Shown here piece by piece: positions 6,839 through 7,823 of a stretch of 7,823 nt of DNA; within the stretch, counting starts at the first letter, position 1, and each line of letters opens with the position of its first letter. This DNA comes from Campylobacter sp. (GTDB lineage: Bacteria > Campylobacterota > Campylobacteria > Campylobacterales > Campylobacteraceae): assembly GCA_017940085.1 (NCBI GenBank), contig JAGAZK010000022.1, positions 1 to 7,823 of the forward strand, given 5' to 3'. The notes under the pieces are model-generated. The model saw nothing but the letters and a program-made list of their open reading frames with translations, was not told the origin of the DNA and made no database searches. Both the position numbers and the translations under genes were made by a program.

Positions 6839-6848
6839 CTTGGAAACT

Positions 6849-6875
6849 ATATCGGAAAAGGGGCAAAAAACTTTA
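6849..6875 (-). promoter_or_regulatory. Sigma-28 (FliA) promoter of flagellin
   Basis: The minus strand reads TAAAGTTT (6875-6868), an 11-base spacer, then TCCGATAT (6856-6849). This matches the FliA consensus TAAAGTTT-N11-GCCGATAA at all positions but two, with the exact spacer. Transcription should start near 6842, giving a leader of about 45 bases. It places the gene in the late flagellar class, under FliA/FlgM control. Confidence 0.93.
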
Positions 6876-6924
6876 TACTAAATTTGATAAAAAATTTAAA
6901 AAAATTTCGCACTGAGCTAGATTT

Positions 6925-6946
6925 GCCCCAATTTATGGGCTTTTTT
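6925..6946 (+). terminator. Orphan terminator-like hairpin on the plus strand
   Basis: GCCC (6925-6928) pairs with GGGC (6937-6940), followed by TTTTTT (6941-6946). The stem is short, with only one further A-T pair possible across a bulge. It points away from flagellin, and no plus-strand gene lies upstream; on the minus strand it lacks a U-run. Confidence 0.35.
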
Positions 6947-7012
6947 GAGATAAAATTTTTTTATTAATTTAATAAAATTTTCTAAATTTGAATAAATTTA
7001 AATGTGAAATTT

Positions 7013-7026
7013 GATTAAATTTAATC
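7013..7026. repeat. Perfect 14-bp palindrome centred on AAATTT
   Basis: GATTAAATTTAATC is its own reverse complement. It is one of several AAATTT-centred palindromes in this spacer, and is probably a by-product of the tract composition. Confidence 0.4.
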
Positions 7027-7053
7027 TTGCTTGTAAATTTAGTGCTAAATTAC

Positions 7054-7140
7054 GATAAATAATGCTTAAATTTGCGATAAATTTAAACCAAATTTGAGAT
7101 AAATTTAAACCAAATTTGAGATAAATTGATTTAAATTTGA
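7054..7140. repeat. 22-bp tandem repeat, about four copies
   Basis: Two identical 22-bp units lie at 7076-7097 and 7098-7119; each begins GATAAATTTAAACC and ends AAATTTGA. A diverged 22-bp unit precedes them (7054-7075) and a diverged 21-bp unit follows (7120-7140). Each unit contains two A-tracts 11 bp apart, so the repeat length equals two helical turns. The repeat lies about 200 bases upstream of the sigma-28 promoter. There are no spacers, so it is not a CRISPR array. Confidence 0.8.
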
Positions 7141-7257
7141 TACTTCGCTAATGCTTAGTATGACAAAAATAATGCGAAATTTGCCCTAAATTTGATTAAA
7201 TTTATTTCAAATTTCGCTAAATTTACACGCCAAAAACACAACTATTTTAATTTTAGT

Positions 7258-7294
7258 TTAAATTTAGAGCTAAATTTAATCAAATTTGATTAAA
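7258..7294. repeat. Two adjacent AAATTT-centred inverted repeats at the ttcA 3' end
   Basis: TTAAATTTAG (7258-7267) and CTAAATTTAA (7270-7279) are complementary with two bases between. A 20-bp perfect palindrome follows at 7275-7294, spanning the ttcA stop codon (7280-7282). Neither has a U-run on the minus strand, so they are not clear intrinsic terminators for ttcA, though a hairpin could stabilise its 3' end. Confidence 0.45.
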
Positions 7295-7823
7295 AAATGT
7301 GTCTTTGTGAATATTTTCAAACGCAGATTTTAGCGAGATAAAAAACTTTGGATTTTGTTTTTCTAAATCAAAAAGCATTTGTTTTGTATTGGCTCTAGCG
7401 GTTGGTTCTTTGCCACCATATTGTCTAGCTGGACAAGATTCTTCTTCGTTCATTATAGGCACATTGTTTTTTATGGCACAATCTCTAATTTGTCTCTCAC
7501 GAGCTAGAATTAATGGGCGAATTATGATTAAGCCATTTTCAGCTGTGTATTTGGGAGCCAAAGTCCTAAGAGCTCCATTGAAACTAAAATTCATAAAAAA
7601 ACTCTCTGCTGCATCGTCAAAATGATGTGCGATTGCGATTTTGTTAAATCCGTGTTTGAGAGCATAAGTATAAAGATAGCCTCGTCTCATTCGTGAGCAA
7701 AAACTGCAAAATGTGGTATTGGAGCGGATTTTTTCTTTGCCAAATTCAAAGATTTTTGTATCAATTACATCGTGAGTTATGTCGTATTGTTTGAAATGCT
7801 CTTTTATAGGAATAAAATTTTCA
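7280..7823 (-). CDS. ttcA: tRNA 2-thiocytidine(32) synthetase TtcA, C-terminal part (5' end outside window)
   Basis: The minus-strand frame is open from the window edge (first full codon at 7822) to TGA at 7280-7282, giving 180 residues; the N-terminal PP-loop (SGGKDS) lies outside. The Met at 7690 is internal. TtcA adenylates and thiolates cytidine 32 of certain tRNAs using an iron-sulphur cluster. The visible part carries the hallmark CSFCSRMRRGYLY (visible 39-51), whose two cysteines correspond to cluster ligands Cys122/Cys125 of the E. coli enzyme, then AHHFDDAAESFFMN (65-78), and a third cysteine in EEESCPAR (126-133), matching Cys222. The C-terminus (KEPTARANTKQMLFDLE) aligns with the usual QPNxQRxxIKxML region. 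This separates it from TilS, which lacks the CxxC-SR-RRG motif. The visible part looks intact; flagellin follows downstream on the same strand under its own promoter. Confidence 0.88.
   Translation of the reverse strand, partial: ENFIPIKEHFKQYDITHDVIDTKIFEFGKEKIRSNTTFCSFCSRMRRGYLYTYALKHGFNKIAIAHHFDDAAESFFMNFSFNGALRTLAPKYTAENGLIIIRPLILARERQIRDCAIKNNVPIMNEEESCPARQYGGKEPTARANTKQMLFDLEKQNPKFFISLKSAFENIHKDTFFNQI

Larger units (their letters stand above)
6880..7287. repeat. Gene-free region with about two dozen helically phased AAATTT tracts
   Basis: The spacer of about 480 bases between ttcA and flagellin has no credible gene. It contains some 24 AAATTT words by eye count. Many begin 10-11 bases apart: 7068, 7079, 7090, 7101, 7112, then near-match 7123 and 7133; also 7177, 7188, 7198, 7209, 7219; also 6975, 6984, 6994, 7007, 7017. 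Tracts such as AAATTT bend DNA, and phasing with the helix adds the bends together, so strong intrinsic curvature upstream of the flagellin promoter is predicted. The function is inferred. Confidence 0.75.

Noticed and set aside
6798..6866. Flagellin start 23 codons upstream (TTG at 6866)
   Set aside because: The added codons run through the sigma-28 promoter and the hairpin leader, and flagellins start MxFRINTN. The ATG at 6797 has a proper ribosome binding site.
7054..7140. CRISPR array
   Set aside because: The 22-bp units are directly adjacent without unique spacers and are nearly pure A/T.
7222..7245. Sigma-54 promoter upstream of flagellin (TTGGC followed by AGC on the minus strand)
   Set aside because: The GG to GC spacing is 12 rather than the required 10 bases, and a near-consensus sigma-28 promoter is present closer to the gene.
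7280..7823. TilS (tRNA-Ile lysidine synthase) for the right-edge gene
   Set aside because: The CSFCSRMRRG motif and the third downstream Cys are TtcA features that TilS lacks.

Overview
The window is AT-rich chromosomal DNA that reads as a Campylobacter (Campylobacterota) core-genome segment. The evidence is an epsilon-type flagellin, a thiL-truD pair with strongly Campylobacter-like protein sequences, AAGGA-type ribosome binding sites, TATAAT-type -10 boxes without a -35 box, and very frequent AAATTT words both between and inside genes. I cannot name the species from sequence alone.

Layout, left to right. Positions 1-1004 (+) hold two adjacent genes for related outer-membrane beta-barrel-like proteins: the first is cut by the window edge, the second is complete. 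Positions 1083-1958 (+) encode a ten-helix EamA/DMT transporter that starts at TTG behind its own -10 box. Positions 2015-4407 (+) form a tight three-gene unit with overlapping ends: a short DJ-1/PfpI-like protein that has lost the usual catalytic cysteine position, thiamine-monophosphate kinase (thiL) and tRNA pseudouridine-13 synthase (truD). Positions 4467-4850 (+) encode a HIT-family protein followed by a stem-loop terminator. Facing it, 5097-6797 (-) encodes flagellin with a near-consensus sigma-28 promoter, a short leader carrying a hairpin with GGA in its loop (a CsrA-type site), a good ribosome binding site and a strong intrinsic terminator. After a gene-free stretch of about 480 bases comes the 3' part of ttcA (-), which runs off the right edge.

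Functionally this is a mix of housekeeping (thiamine diphosphate synthesis, two tRNA modification enzymes, a nucleotide hydrolase-like protein), envelope proteins and the main flagellar filament subunit. There is no mobile element, CRISPR array, RNA gene or defence system that I can support. The most notable non-coding signal is a long series of AAATTT tracts upstream of the flagellin promoter, spaced about 10-11 bp apart and so in phase with the DNA helix. They include a 22-bp tandem repeat. The same phasing occurs upstream of the transporter and the HIT gene. This predicts intrinsically curved DNA at promoters.
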